Assembly: GCA_900128395.1 (NCBI GenBank)
Contig: LT649437.1
Span: 1-26,313 of the forward strand
From: Stramenopiles sp. TOSAG23-2
Lineage: Eukaryota; Sar
Length of the DNA: 26,313 nt
Direction of reading: 5' to 3'
In this document: one piece after another, positions 1 to 9,073 of the stretch
How positions within the stretch are numbered: position 1 is the stretch's first letter
How the letters are laid out: each line of letters opens with the position of its first letter
Program-made: the position numbers and the translations under genes
Notes under the pieces: generated by a model
Told to the model about the DNA's origin: nothing
Database searches by the model: none
What the model saw: only the letters and a program-made list of their open reading frames with translations

Positions 1-572
1 AATGGTATTTGTTTAAACAACAAGATCATTTTTGTTTTATTGGTTCTATATATATCTGTATAGTGTATACTATTCAGACAGAAAAAAGAAGAATTATTCC
101 AGAATTCCTCCTCACTCTCTTTCGTCGTGCGTAGCTTGTGGTTGCTGTGGTGCTGTGGTACAGTATTAATATTACCAGATTACCAGGTAATAACTGGATA
201 GTATAATATATTTATAAATAAAAAAATGTTGGTCCATGATGCCTTAATATTTTGCATTAGCCACAGGTTAGCAGGCCTTATTATAGTGCAGGAATATTAC
301 TTGTAATATTATAGCACCTACTGTATTAATATTATAATATTAAAAATAATTATTAAGTTTTTTTTATACTGTATTTTTTGCTTATCGATCTCTACCTAAA
401 CTCTGGCAACTCTGTGGCACTCTAGCACTCTACCCGAGACGACTAAAAACTCCGTCCAGTCCACAAAACCCCGTACGTTGATGCAATTTTAAATTCCAAA
501 TCTCTCCATAATGTATATCATATTAAATTTTATAGAGCACACAATTCTCATTTATTACGCTTGTAATGCTTA
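1..572. other. AT-rich intergenic stretch, no gene seen
   Basis: No credible coding frame is visible. The plus-strand frames entering from 511 are shadows of the Gly/Lys-rich end of the minus-strand gene that stops at 573. The stretch contains a perfect 13-bp palindrome, ATTACCAGGTAAT, at 179-191, followed by an AT-rich run. It probably includes the 3' flank of the EF-hand gene; nothing else can be assigned. Confidence 0.6.
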
Positions 573-1430
573 CTATTTCCCCCCTTTTCCTTTTTTCCCT
601 CCTTTTTTCCCTCCTTTTTTCCCACCTTTTCCTCCTTTACCATTTTTCCCCCACTTTGGCTTTCCACTATGCCATTTGTTCTTCGTATGTTGATTATTCG
701 GCTTATACTTTTTGTGTGAACCATTATTACCATTATATTTTTGCTTACCTGGCTTATTATTATAATTATTACTACCATCATATTTTCGCTTACCTGGGAT
801 ATTATTCTTACTATTATGTTTCTTAGTTATAGGAAGTTGTCTTGGAGCAATCATATCTATAATAGCATTTACACCGGGGTTGCTGGCATTGTCTTCAGAT
901 GCAAATTCATCGATCGAAATGTGCCCATCTTTATTTTTGTCCAGGTTTGTAAACAATATATCCAAACATTGAATTGAAAATTCTGACATATGCCCATATT
1001 GAGCAATAAACCCCTTTTCCAATTCTTTCTTTGATAATTTGCCATCACTATCGGTATCTAAATAGTTGAAGAAAATTTTTAATTTATCTACACGATTATT
1101 GCTGCTTACCTGATCAGCAAAATAACGAAACAAATTTAACACATCTTCCACATACACAACATCAACACCAGCCGATTTAGCCGCTAGTTCGAAGTATGAA
1201 TTAATATCCGCATCAGAAAGTTTGGCAGTATTACGTTCATACACCCTCATAATTTTATGGAATTCCTCTCGAGTCATAGAATCTTTCTGTGTTAATTGTA
1301 TATGGTTTTGGAGAATTCCAAAAACTTTATTTAAAAAATCAGTATTAACATTTGTATTCGCCATGAAACTTAACATTGCACCAGACAAATCTGCATCATT
1401 TACAAAGGAAGTCCCATTATCAACTTCCAT
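573..1430 (-). CDS. C-terminal part of split EF-hand protein (two EF-hands, Gly/Lys-rich tail)
   Basis: This 285-codon frame is the C-terminal part of the gene that begins at 4000. It encodes a helical region, then two canonical EF-hand loops at residues 125-136 (DTDSDGKLSKKE) and 164-175 (DKNKDGHISIDE). Both have acidic residues at positions 1, 3, 5 and 12 and Gly at 6, so calcium binding is expected. A very basic Gly/Lys/Asn-rich tail follows from about residue 205 to the end. The ATG at 1430 is internal to the ancestral protein: the codons just upstream repeat the Ser/Asn-rich linker of the upstream frame. The break comes from a 101-bp tandem duplication at 1414-1615. Removing one copy would join the two frames into a protein of about 1108 residues. 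Whether the break exists in the organism or only in the assembly is unknown. Confidence 0.8.
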   Translation of the reverse strand: MEVDNGTSFVNDADLSGAMLSFMANTNVNTDFLNKVFGILQNHIQLTQKDSMTREEFHKIMRVYERNTAKLSDADINSYFELAAKSAGVDVVYVEDVLNLFRYFADQVSSNNRVDKLKIFFNYLDTDSDGKLSKKELEKGFIAQYGHMSEFSIQCLDILFTNLDKNKDGHISIDEFASEDNASNPGVNAIIDMIAPRQLPITKKHNSKNNIPGKRKYDGSNNYNNKPGKQKYNGNNGSHKKYKPNNQHTKNKWHSGKPKWGKNGKGGKGGKKGGKKGGKKGKGGK

Positions 1431-1615
1431 ATCACCACTGCCGCTATTGCTATTGAGACTATTGCTTCTGCTTACACTTGAAGGATTCCTAATAATAAAA
1501 GATTTATGAAGATTCCATTATCAACTTCCATATCACCACTGCCGCTATTGCTATTGAGACTATTGCTTCTGCTTACACTTGAAGGATTCCTAATAATAAA
1601 AGATTTATGAAGATT
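1414..1615. repeat. Exact 101-bp tandem duplication inside the EF-hand gene
   Basis: Unit 1 is 1414-1514 and unit 2 is 1515-1615. I see no mismatch between them. The length is not a multiple of three, so the duplication puts the C-terminal 285 codons out of frame with the N-terminal 842. The unit encodes the Ser/Asn-rich linker and the start of the C-terminal part. Confidence 0.93.
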
Positions 1616-4000
1616 CTCACACCATGTTGTCATGTAATCATCACCTTTACAATCTTCTTGTAATAACTTGATAATATTTTTTAACGTTACTGATGCTTTT
1701 TCCCAATTGTCAGGACTATTGGCGTCGTTCCATTTTGCAGCTGCTGTTCCTTTCTTTGGATAAATTTTCCTAACGACAAAATCAACCACTTGCTGCATTA
1801 CTGACATGGCTGTAGAATTTAAAAACGATCCAGTTTGGCAAAGCTCCTCAATGCTATGTAGACACGCAGTAACTAAAGCCCAATTTACCATAGCAGCCAT
1901 ACCGAATTGATGTTGATAAAATGCATCTGTTTTATCAGCAGTTAGCAATGCATGTGCGAATGCTAGGAACACTTGTACTTTTGTGGCCACACCAATTAAT
2001 TTGTGATTTGTACCTTTGCAAAGGTCGGCAAGCAGTTTAACAGCAATTCTTTGTGATCTGCCATCAAGAGAACCTTTAATTAAATTAATCAATCCAGCCA
2101 TTAGAAAACTTTCCCCAAAAATTTTTGGTTTATTTGAAGGATAGTATAACAACACTCGTAAAAATTTCAATGCAATAAGCTGGTAAGATGGAATTAATAC
2201 GTTGTGTAACATGGCACCGATCATTAAAAATGACTTCTGGTAATTACCTTTCATCACTAAATGTTCACGCGAATCATCCATCTCAGCAACTATTGATATA
2301 ATACGTAATGCTTCTTGTCGAACCCGCAAACTTGATGAGACCATATCTTTTCTTACGAGTTTACTCGCTTGAAAAGATGTTTCATTTGGAAATGACGTCA
2401 CTATTTTGACAAACTCCTCCAGGTAGGCTGGATATTTTTCTGCCCAAGAAGTTGAAGTACGTATCACCAATGAGCCATAAGTATACAACACGTTACTTCG
2501 AATATGATTAATTGCTATTGTATAAGATGTATCATCATCAATGTCATCACCTTCATACTCAGCTGACATTGGACGTTTAGAAGCATGCCCAGATTGATAT
2601 AGTATTCTAACACAATTTTGGATATTATCCCCAGTCATTTTATTCCATAATGCAGAAATAATTTTTGTACCTTCAGTTTTTGCATCCTTGTCAATATTGG
2701 GCGAATTTTCACTGCTATTCATTCCACATATGACTGCCATGGTCCATGTCGCAGCTTGTAAACATACAAGAAAAGGTATTGGTGTTACATTCGTTGCAAC
2801 TCGTTCTAGACGTCTAAAAAACCAATCATTCAACCATACGAAGTATTCTTTTTTGCACATCATATCCCGTGCTTCTTTAAGGTAAGAAGCAAATGATCCA
2901 GGTAATCGGAGAAGATGCATGAATGCCATCCTCAATTCTTTTGGCACGTTGTTATCGGCATCCCAAATGTTGTATTCATGTGCAAGATACGTATCCACAA
3001 CGTTAGCTGTGTATTGAAACACATCGTCGACTCCCTGCGCTCGTATCATCTTGTGAAATTGACCTTTGCATAGTTTACTTGTATCATTATCATCTCTTGC
3101 ACCATTTAATAGCATAGGAAAATTTGGCCCAGTCGCATAGTAATTTAAAATGTTAAAGATTTTGCTCAGACAATTGTAATATCTTTTTCTCGTCAAATTG
3201 TTTCCTTCGCTTCGACCACCAACTTCTTCGTCTTCTGTTTGAACTTTAGCTAACGCTTCCATAATTTCCTTGACTTTGTTTAGCAAGCCCTCCGTCATTT
3301 TGTGCTGATAAAATGAATAAAAAACCTTTTCCAAATGCCTTCTTAATTGGAGTTTAAAATCACGCAATGGCCCAATTATATCCAATAGTTCGAAAATACG
3401 TAAATAATTATCTAATAAATTATTCAATGTATTTGTATCCTTCGCATTTTGAAGTTGATCAATATTAAATTCAAATGCTGCCACGTCATCTTTCCATAAT
3501 TTAAAATCATTAAGAACGTTTGTATAATATCTATCTCTGGATAATCCATTGGAAGCAGTAGCAAACAGAAGTTGTGCGTCTCGATTAAATTCAATACCAC
3601 CACCATTGTATTGCAACGATTGATTTCGCTTTGCTTCAAATCTTTTTAGCTCATGATTGTATTTATCATCTACAGCTGAGTGAGAATCTATAAATTCAGT
3701 CAAAACATGAAATGGATTTTGCATTCTCAAGGTATTTCCTCCTTTCTCGCCTATTTCAAAGGTAGCATGGATCTCATTCATAAAAGCCTCGAACTCTGCC
3801 TGGTCCACATGGCCATCATTATCTGTATCCATGCGGGTAAAGACGTCATCAATATGTTTTTTTGCATTTACATCCGCATTTTTAAACATACGAATCAATT
3901 CTGTTTTTGATATCGTTCCATTATTGTCAGTATCAATTAGTTGGAATGTTTGTTTAATTAGTATTTTGAGATCTTTAGTAGTACTAGCTATACTTGCCAT
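1472..4000 (-). CDS. N-terminal part of split EF-hand / helical-repeat protein
   Basis: I chose the ATG at 4000. The frame stays open upstream to 4228, but that extension has no plausible ATG, looks non-coding and overlaps the divergent neighbour. From Met-4000 there are 842 codons. Two canonical EF-hand loops lie at residues 23-34 (DTDNNGTISKTE) and 58-69 (DTDNDGHVDQAE). A long all-helical region of roughly 600 residues follows, and its pattern resembles armadillo/HEAT-type repeats; I cannot name the family. Near the end is a Ser/Asn-rich linker. The last 13 residues, after Gly829, are out of frame because of the 101-bp duplication, and the real C-terminus is the frame at 573-1430. A calcium-responsive scaffold is a reasonable inference; the function is not known. 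Confidence 0.8.
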   Translation of the reverse strand: MASIASTTKDLKILIKQTFQLIDTDNNGTISKTELIRMFKNADVNAKKHIDDVFTRMDTDNDGHVDQAEFEAFMNEIHATFEIGEKGGNTLRMQNPFHVLTEFIDSHSAVDDKYNHELKRFEAKRNQSLQYNGGGIEFNRDAQLLFATASNGLSRDRYYTNVLNDFKLWKDDVAAFEFNIDQLQNAKDTNTLNNLLDNYLRIFELLDIIGPLRDFKLQLRRHLEKVFYSFYQHKMTEGLLNKVKEIMEALAKVQTEDEEVGGRSEGNNLTRKRYYNCLSKIFNILNYYATGPNFPMLLNGARDDNDTSKLCKGQFHKMIRAQGVDDVFQYTANVVDTYLAHEYNIWDADNNVPKELRMAFMHLLRLPGSFASYLKEARDMMCKKEYFVWLNDWFFRRLERVATNVTPIPFLVCLQAATWTMAVICGMNSSENSPNIDKDAKTEGTKIISALWNKMTGDNIQNCVRILYQSGHASKRPMSAEYEGDDIDDDTSYTIAINHIRSNVLYTYGSLVIRTSTSWAEKYPAYLEEFVKIVTSFPNETSFQASKLVRKDMVSSSLRVRQEALRIISIVAEMDDSREHLVMKGNYQKSFLMIGAMLHNVLIPSYQLIALKFLRVLLYYPSNKPKIFGESFLMAGLINLIKGSLDGRSQRIAVKLLADLCKGTNHKLIGVATKVQVFLAFAHALLTADKTDAFYQHQFGMAAMVNWALVTACLHSIEELCQTGSFLNSTAMSVMQQVVDFVVRKIYPKKGTAAAKWNDANSPDNWEKASVTLKNIIKLLQEDCKGDDYMTTWCENLHKSFIIRNPSSVSRSNSLNSNSGSGDMEVDNGIFINLLLLGILQV

Positions 4001-4110
4001 GATATTTGTTATAATATAATGTATATATATATATATGTTGCTTTGTTTACTTATTGTATAGTAATAATTATAATTATTATGTTCGTATTTTCTGTTGTGA
4101 TCCTTATACA
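4001..4110. promoter_or_regulatory. Short divergent intergenic region (bidirectional promoter)
   Basis: Only 110 bp separate the ATG of the minus-strand EF-hand gene (4000) from the ATG of the plus-strand TRPV-like gene (4111). It is AT-rich, with a (TA)n run at about 4020-4036 that could act as a TATA-type element. It must contain the 5' UTRs and core promoters of both genes. The promoter role is inferred from layout alone. Confidence 0.5.
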
Positions 4111-5808
4111 ATGGCACCACGGAAACCTGCATCGAGCAAGGTGAAAAGAGGAAGAAGAAGAAGGAGTAGCCGCGTTGCAAAAAAAGATAAAAAATTAAAT
4201 GATGATGAACAATTCGCCTCGAAGACAAATAATGATAATGATATACTTGCTGATGAGGAGCTATCTTTTTTCAATAAAACCGTTCGTGCTTTGTCACCAC
4301 GTTCAATTAGTAAACGTTTGCGTTCCATCTCTCCATTATTTTCAAGTAGTGGTAGAGTAAATCGAGCTGAATCAGCATTAGATAATGTTGAAAAGCAAAC
4401 TGAACAATTCAACACGGAAGATACGTTTTGGTATGCAGTGAAATTTGGACAACGTGATAATTTAATGAATTTTATTGAAGGAGATAAAGATTGTTTACCG
4501 AAAGAAAAGCGTGTCGAAGCTAATGAAACTTGCTTAGAAGAGCGCGATCCAGTAGGCGCAACTCCGTTGCATTTACTTTGCCTTTTTGGCCATACTTCAC
4601 TTGCAATGGAAATCATATCAAAGTACCCTGAACGTGGATTAGATATGTATGATTTAAAACAATCAAAACAAAATGATGATAATGATGATAATACTGAGAA
4701 CAACAAAAAACCAACTTTATCACCTTATCATGGAGAAAATTGTTTGCATATAGCAATTGTAAAACATGATATGGAATTAGTCAAATGTTTAGTTGAGAAT
4801 TGCGGTGAAGAATTGTTTAAACAGGAAACTATTGGTTCTTTTTTTTTACCTTCCGCGAATGATGCTTTTGACAATAATGATAATAACGATCATGACGATA
4901 AAACAGTTTATTTTGGTGGCTTTCCATTAAGTTTTGCAGTTGCTTCCAATCAACCAGAAATCGTAAAATATTTGATAAACGAAGGTGCTGATATTACAGC
5001 AAAAGATTCTAGTACATACGCATTTGGCAATACAGCTATGCATATATCAATCTTATACGAATTACCAGAGATGTACGATTTGTTGTTGGAATTATGGCAG
5101 GAAAATAATATTCCAGGTGAATTCAGTTCACAATTAAATAAATATCAACAAAGTGCATTGACCTACTCTGCTGCAATTGCTAAAAGTGGTAAAATGTTTC
5201 GACATATATTACACAAGCAAAAAGTAGTGCAATGGAATTATGGTCCAGTCACATGCGTAGCATATCCTTTGAAAGAACTCGATGTCATGCAATTTAAACC
5301 CGGTGATAGAAAAGGATGCTTGGAATATTTTGTAGAAAATGAACATTTTGATTTAATATCGGATAAACTTGTATTGAATTTAATTGATAAGAAATGGAAA
5401 TGCTTTGCAGAGGAAGAATTTAATTTACGATTTTGGCGAACGACAGCATTTATTTGCTCCATTTTTTTGGTTAGTATGTTGCCTCGTATGGAAGAAAGTA
5501 TAGACAACAACACAACACTTTCTTTTAATTCTTTTTTTCAAATATGGAGCAATGGCTCCATTAGTAATTATGTAAAATGTAGATATATATTTGAAATTCT
5601 TGCAGTTTTACTAGCCTTTTATAAATCCCTTGAAGAATTGAAAGAAATGCATTTTCATGGCGTTTTGCAACATTTCACCGCGCAAGGAGCTGCTGTTTTT
5701 GAGAATGTTGCAAGTGCATTTTGCATTGTGACTGTATTTGCACTCTTTATTTTCCGCGTTTTTTTAATATTGAAGCTCATGAAGAAGATGCAATATTGGC
5801 AAGTTTAA
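4111..5808 (+). CDS. TRPV-like cation channel, N-terminal frame (ankyrin repeats to S3)
   Basis: I chose the ATG at 4111; the frame extends 19 codons further upstream but without homology. The first 40 residues are very basic. Ankyrin repeats span about residues 146-395 and carry TRPV signatures: GENCLHIAI, then YFGGFPLSFAVASNQ, then NTAMH, and later WNYGPV followed by a hydrophobic turn. The pre-S1 segment (LIDKKWKCF) leads to S1 (about 440-458), S2 (about 493-510) and S3 (about 530-551). TRPV channels are tetrameric, calcium-permeable plasma-membrane or ciliary cation channels. At 5759-5765 (seven T) this frame ceases to match the family, and the homology continues in the -1 frame to 6143. 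The last 14 or so residues here are therefore out of frame. Family assignment is confident; the true gene end is not. Confidence 0.85.
   Translation: MAPRKPASSKVKRGRRRRSSRVAKKDKKLNDDEQFASKTNNDNDILADEELSFFNKTVRALSPRSISKRLRSISPLFSSSGRVNRAESALDNVEKQTEQFNTEDTFWYAVKFGQRDNLMNFIEGDKDCLPKEKRVEANETCLEERDPVGATPLHLLCLFGHTSLAMEIISKYPERGLDMYDLKQSKQNDDNDDNTENNKKPTLSPYHGENCLHIAIVKHDMELVKCLVENCGEELFKQETIGSFFLPSANDAFDNNDNNDHDDKTVYFGGFPLSFAVASNQPEIVKYLINEGADITAKDSSTYAFGNTAMHISILYELPEMYDLLLELWQENNIPGEFSSQLNKYQQSALTYSAAIAKSGKMFRHILHKQKVVQWNYGPVTCVAYPLKELDVMQFKPGDRKGCLEYFVENEHFDLISDKLVLNLIDKKWKCFAEEEFNLRFWRTTAFICSIFLVSMLPRMEESIDNNTTLSFNSFFQIWSNGSISNYVKCRYIFEILAVLLAFYKSLEELKEMHFHGVLQHFTAQGAAVFENVASAFCIVTVFALFIFRVFLILKLMKKMQYWQV
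5759..5768 (+). other. Frame switch at a T7 run forming a U UUU UUA slippery heptamer
   Basis: In the upstream frame the codons read gtT TTT TTA, giving the heptamer TTTTTTA in the X XXY YYZ phase used for -1 ribosomal frameshifting. A -1 slip leads directly into the conserved S4-S5 frame (next codons Asn-Ile-Glu). A 7-bp inverted repeat, AATATTG / CAATATT, follows with an 18-nt loop and no spacer, which is closer than usual for a stimulatory structure. A single missing T in the homopolymer explains the same data more simply. Confidence 0.6.
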
Positions 5809-6143
5809 ATATTGCAGCATGGATTAATTTGTTATGGTTTTTTGTTGGAATGTCTCCCGATATTGGTATCTTTGTTATTATATTGCATAAGATGATAATA
5901 TCAGATTTAAAAACATTTTCATTGATATCATTTGTTTTTTTAGGTGGATTTTCCACTGCATTTCATTTACTTGGGGAAGAAGAAGGTATTGGTAGCTTGG
6001 GTGCACAAGTTGTTGATATGATGGCAAATATATTAGGTGATTTCGATATTTCATCGTATAGTAGCAAACGATACCCACATGTTGCCACTGGCTTAGCGTT
6101 GCTATATATATTCTTGTTACGGTACATACGAGTATCATATTAA
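5766..6143 (+). CDS. TRPV-like cation channel, C-terminal part in -1 frame (S4 to truncated S6)
   Basis: This is the continuation of the channel begun at 4111, read in the -1 frame from about 5766 for some 125 codons. It supplies S4, the S4-S5 linker and S5 (around HKMIISDLKTF, then FVFLGGFSTAFHLL), a pore helix with ILGDFD at the position of the TRPV filter TIGMGDL, and the start of S6. These are the most conserved parts of the channel, so the pore belongs to this gene. S6 looks incomplete: after YIFLL the frame gives a few polar residues and stops, where TRPV family members continue with a Leu/Asn-rich helix and the TRP box. The gene may be frameshifted twice, decayed or wrongly assembled. 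Confidence 0.75.
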   Translation, partial: NIEAHEEDAILASLNIAAWINLLWFFVGMSPDIGIFVIILHKMIISDLKTFSLISFVFLGGFSTAFHLLGEEEGIGSLGAQVVDMMANILGDFDISSYSSKRYPHVATGLALLYIFLLRYIRVSY

Positions 6144-6490
6144 AAATTTTCATCGTTAAAAATAGGGACATAGAACATATTATCAGAAGAGTAAAAATTA
6201 AATAAAAAAATATACGAGTATATGAGAGATGCATATAGGTTTTTAGAAATATACGCGTTGTATACAATATACGAGTAACATATACGTATATAATATATCA
6301 TATATATATCATAAAATGTATAACCATTTAATTATTAAAATATATGCATATTATTTTTTAAATTTCCTGTATTTATTAAAAATATTACTTCTCCTCTTAT
6401 AAAACTTAGATTTTAAACCCCCATTCAAAAATTATTAATAAAATCCTCATTTTTTTTACGAAGCGTCAGTAAAAAAATCACACACCACAC
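6144..6490. other. AT-rich intergenic stretch between convergent genes
   Basis: It lies between the end of the TRPV-like gene and the stop of the minus-strand small frame. It is strongly AT-rich, with several tacgagtat-like words and TA-rich palindromes. No gene or structured RNA is recognised. In the frame one base back from the channel's end, about 28 codons stay open into this stretch, but they do not clearly resemble an S6 helix. Confidence 0.5.
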
Positions 6491-6811
6491 TCATTTTAAA
6501 CTACTCCATTCACCAAGCTTTTCATAATTTTGAACTTGCAAATAACGATCAGTTGGATGATCGTTATTGATTTCTAAAATCCAATATCGTTTATGCTCCA
6601 TTGCAATTTTTGCTTTTTTGATTTGTTCTTCTAGTTTTGCTTTTTGTCGACGTAGTTCCTCCATTGTTGGAAGCTTTACAGTAAGACTACTATTATTCAC
6701 TTTAATTAATTGTGGTGACAAGGATATTGTTTTACTTATAATAGGCCTTACAACTGAGGAAGATGGTTGTACTTCAACACGTACTTTTGATGTTGATGAG
6801 TAGGAGGACAT
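6491..6811 (-). CDS. Small helical hypothetical protein, 106 codons
   Basis: I chose the ATG at 6811; the frame is open 16 codons further up, overlapping the end of the upstream gene. The protein has a Ser-rich N-terminal third, then a charged helix (EELRRQKAKLEEQIKKAKI) likely to form a short coiled coil, then a mixed C-terminus. Amino-acid use looks like a real protein rather than antisense noise. I do not recognise a family. The ATG begins one base after the TAA of the secreted beta-helix gene on the same strand (TAA-C-ATG), which is unusually tight for a eukaryote. It might be an independent gene with a promoter inside its neighbour, the second frame of a bicistronic message, or a misplaced terminal exon. 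Confidence 0.55.
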   Translation of the reverse strand: MSSYSSTSKVRVEVQPSSSVVRPIISKTISLSPQLIKVNNSSLTVKLPTMEELRRQKAKLEEQIKKAKIAMEHKRYWILEINNDHPTDRYLQVQNYEKLGEWSSLK

Positions 6812-6812
6812 G

Positions 6813-9041
6813 TTAATTGTGATTCTTGTTGTTGGATGGATGAGTATTGTAACAATCATAACTAATTACATCTGGTATTTTTTGAAATCCTAATTTAAAT
6901 GCTTCACTTTCATCATGTAAACGAAAATCATTATTATGTGGATTTAGAAATAATGGATTGATATTTAATTTTGAATGCATATCATACCCATTGCTTATCC
7001 ATGATTTCCAATTACCAACTGGTGTAATTTCCATGTTATTTATTAAATCAATTTCAAATTTTGGAGAATATATTAAATTGTAATCAGATGTATATGCATA
7101 TAATGTATGATTAAATGGTGTTTTTGCGCTTATCAATTTTGATCGATTATTTGTATACCAAATAATATTTTTCAAGAAGGAATTATTATATGAATGATGC
7201 TTCAAAAACGTACCAACATCAGATTGCCCTGCATCATAGTATCCATAACGACCTTTTTTTGGAAAATGATTTGAACAATTGATAAATATATTATTTCGTA
7301 CCATATTATCTTTACCGCCATGGAAAAACACACCACCATTCACATTTGTATTGACAACATTACCTTCGACTAGAAATCCGCTTGCATCATTATCTAAATA
7401 AATTCCCCAATTGAAAAATGGCGTTAATATTGTTCCATTTGGATTTGTATCAAAACCAATTACGTTTTTCACACAATTATTTTTAACAATTGTATTTGTA
7501 GTACCACCACCGATGAATGATAACCCACCTAAATCACGTGTTTTTTCTCCTAAATTTTCTAAACGATTTAATTCAACTATATTATGAATGGACATTCCAT
7601 TTGGACCATCATTTGATCGAATAGCAATACCCCATCGACTACAATTTGAAATATTGTTTTCTTTAATATGTATATAACTGCCGCTACTAACTAATACGCC
7701 ACCCGCACTTGCTAATATTTCCCCAACGCCATCTATTAGATTTGATTGAACTAAACAATGTCGTGCTTGACTTGTTGTATTACCAGTAAATATGATAGGA
7801 CTTTGTCCAATTTTATTAAATGTATTCTTTACAATATTAATATTAGTTGATTGGTTTGTTATATGAATACCACCACTGCCTAAATGATGAAACAAACAAT
7901 TTGTAATATTAATATTTTTAGATTGGCTAATGTGTATACTTGAATCTGATGGCATGCCTATACTTGATGGTAAAATATTAAATCCTTCTTGAAAGCCATT
8001 TGATATATAATCTACATCAATCAAATTTAAATTACGTATTTCATAATTTTGAACATTTTGAAAAGAAAAGATATAATCATTTTGTGGGACATATACATTA
8101 AGTTGTGATTGTGTGAATGGCAGTTTATCATCATCATCATTGTTGTTGTTGTTGTTGTTGTTACCAATTGTAGTAGATATATATAATTGTTTCATCTCAT
8201 AATCTAAATACCATCCATTACCACCACTATCACTTAACGCTTCGATAAAGGAATATATATAAAAACGATTGCCTGGTCGTATATGACAAGAAAGTGATGT
8301 ATTTGTACAATGTTTTGTATACATTAAAAAACATTTATAATCAGTTGGACATAATGGGTCCTGACTTTGTTCAATAATTGATGCTTCAAAATTAATCCAT
8401 GATAATGTTGGAAACATATGCACTTTCGCATTTTTTAACTTTGAATTTGCAATACTTTTCGATTTGATTTGATTTCGTGAGATACCAATTAAAAATGTAT
8501 TATTACCTTTATAAACATTTACCTTTGCATCAACAAATAACCAATCATCCTTTCCTGGAGGATATCGAGCATTTGGTAACAAACCATTTTCATTACGTAA
8601 TGTTTTAAAATCAATAATTTTTAAGTCATTGTATTGTTTTAAATCGCATACATATGTTGTAGATGATGATGGCATCATATCGATGATGTCCGTTTTTTGA
8701 AAGCAATCGTGTGGTATTTTATATGCTGTTGATACATTTACATTAATATTATTATTATATGCTTGATAAATTGTTTTTCCTCCTGAATTATTATTATTAT
8801 TACCGTGAAAATCAATTCCATTTTGTACCGTATATTGTCCTTCAAGAAAATTAACAATTATATCATCAGCAGTATATATTTTACGCATATTTGTAATTAC
8901 AGTTTGCACATGTTTTATGGTCTGATATGGTTTTAATATGGTGCCAGTTCCATCATTATCATTACCAATTTGAGAAGAAATAAAAATTTCAGTGTATGAT
9001 AATTTCTTTGCATCAATTTTGCCATTTACAATGGTTACATT

Positions 9042-9073
<32 letters not shown>

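Noticed and set aside
511-826. Short frames on both strands near 511-826
   Set aside because: They are shadows of the Gly/Lys-rich end of the EF-hand gene; the Phe/Pro-rich plus-strand frames are its antisense.
1414-1615. Tandem-duplication-born intron in the EF-hand gene
   Set aside because: The unit contains GTAAGC and TTATTATTAG, but splicing that pair removes 88 nt of a 101-bp insertion, and the other GT/AG pairs I tried also leave the frame broken.
4001-4228. Upstream extension of the EF-hand frame to 4228
   Set aside because: It starts at a TTG, is Tyr/Asn-rich as expected for translated AT-rich spacer, and overlaps the divergent TRPV-like gene; the ATG at 4000 directly precedes EF-hand sequence.
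4104-4706. 200-codon minus-strand frame inside the TRPV-like gene
   Set aside because: It is antisense to the ankyrin-coding region and Ser/Leu/Phe-rich, as expected for a shadow frame.
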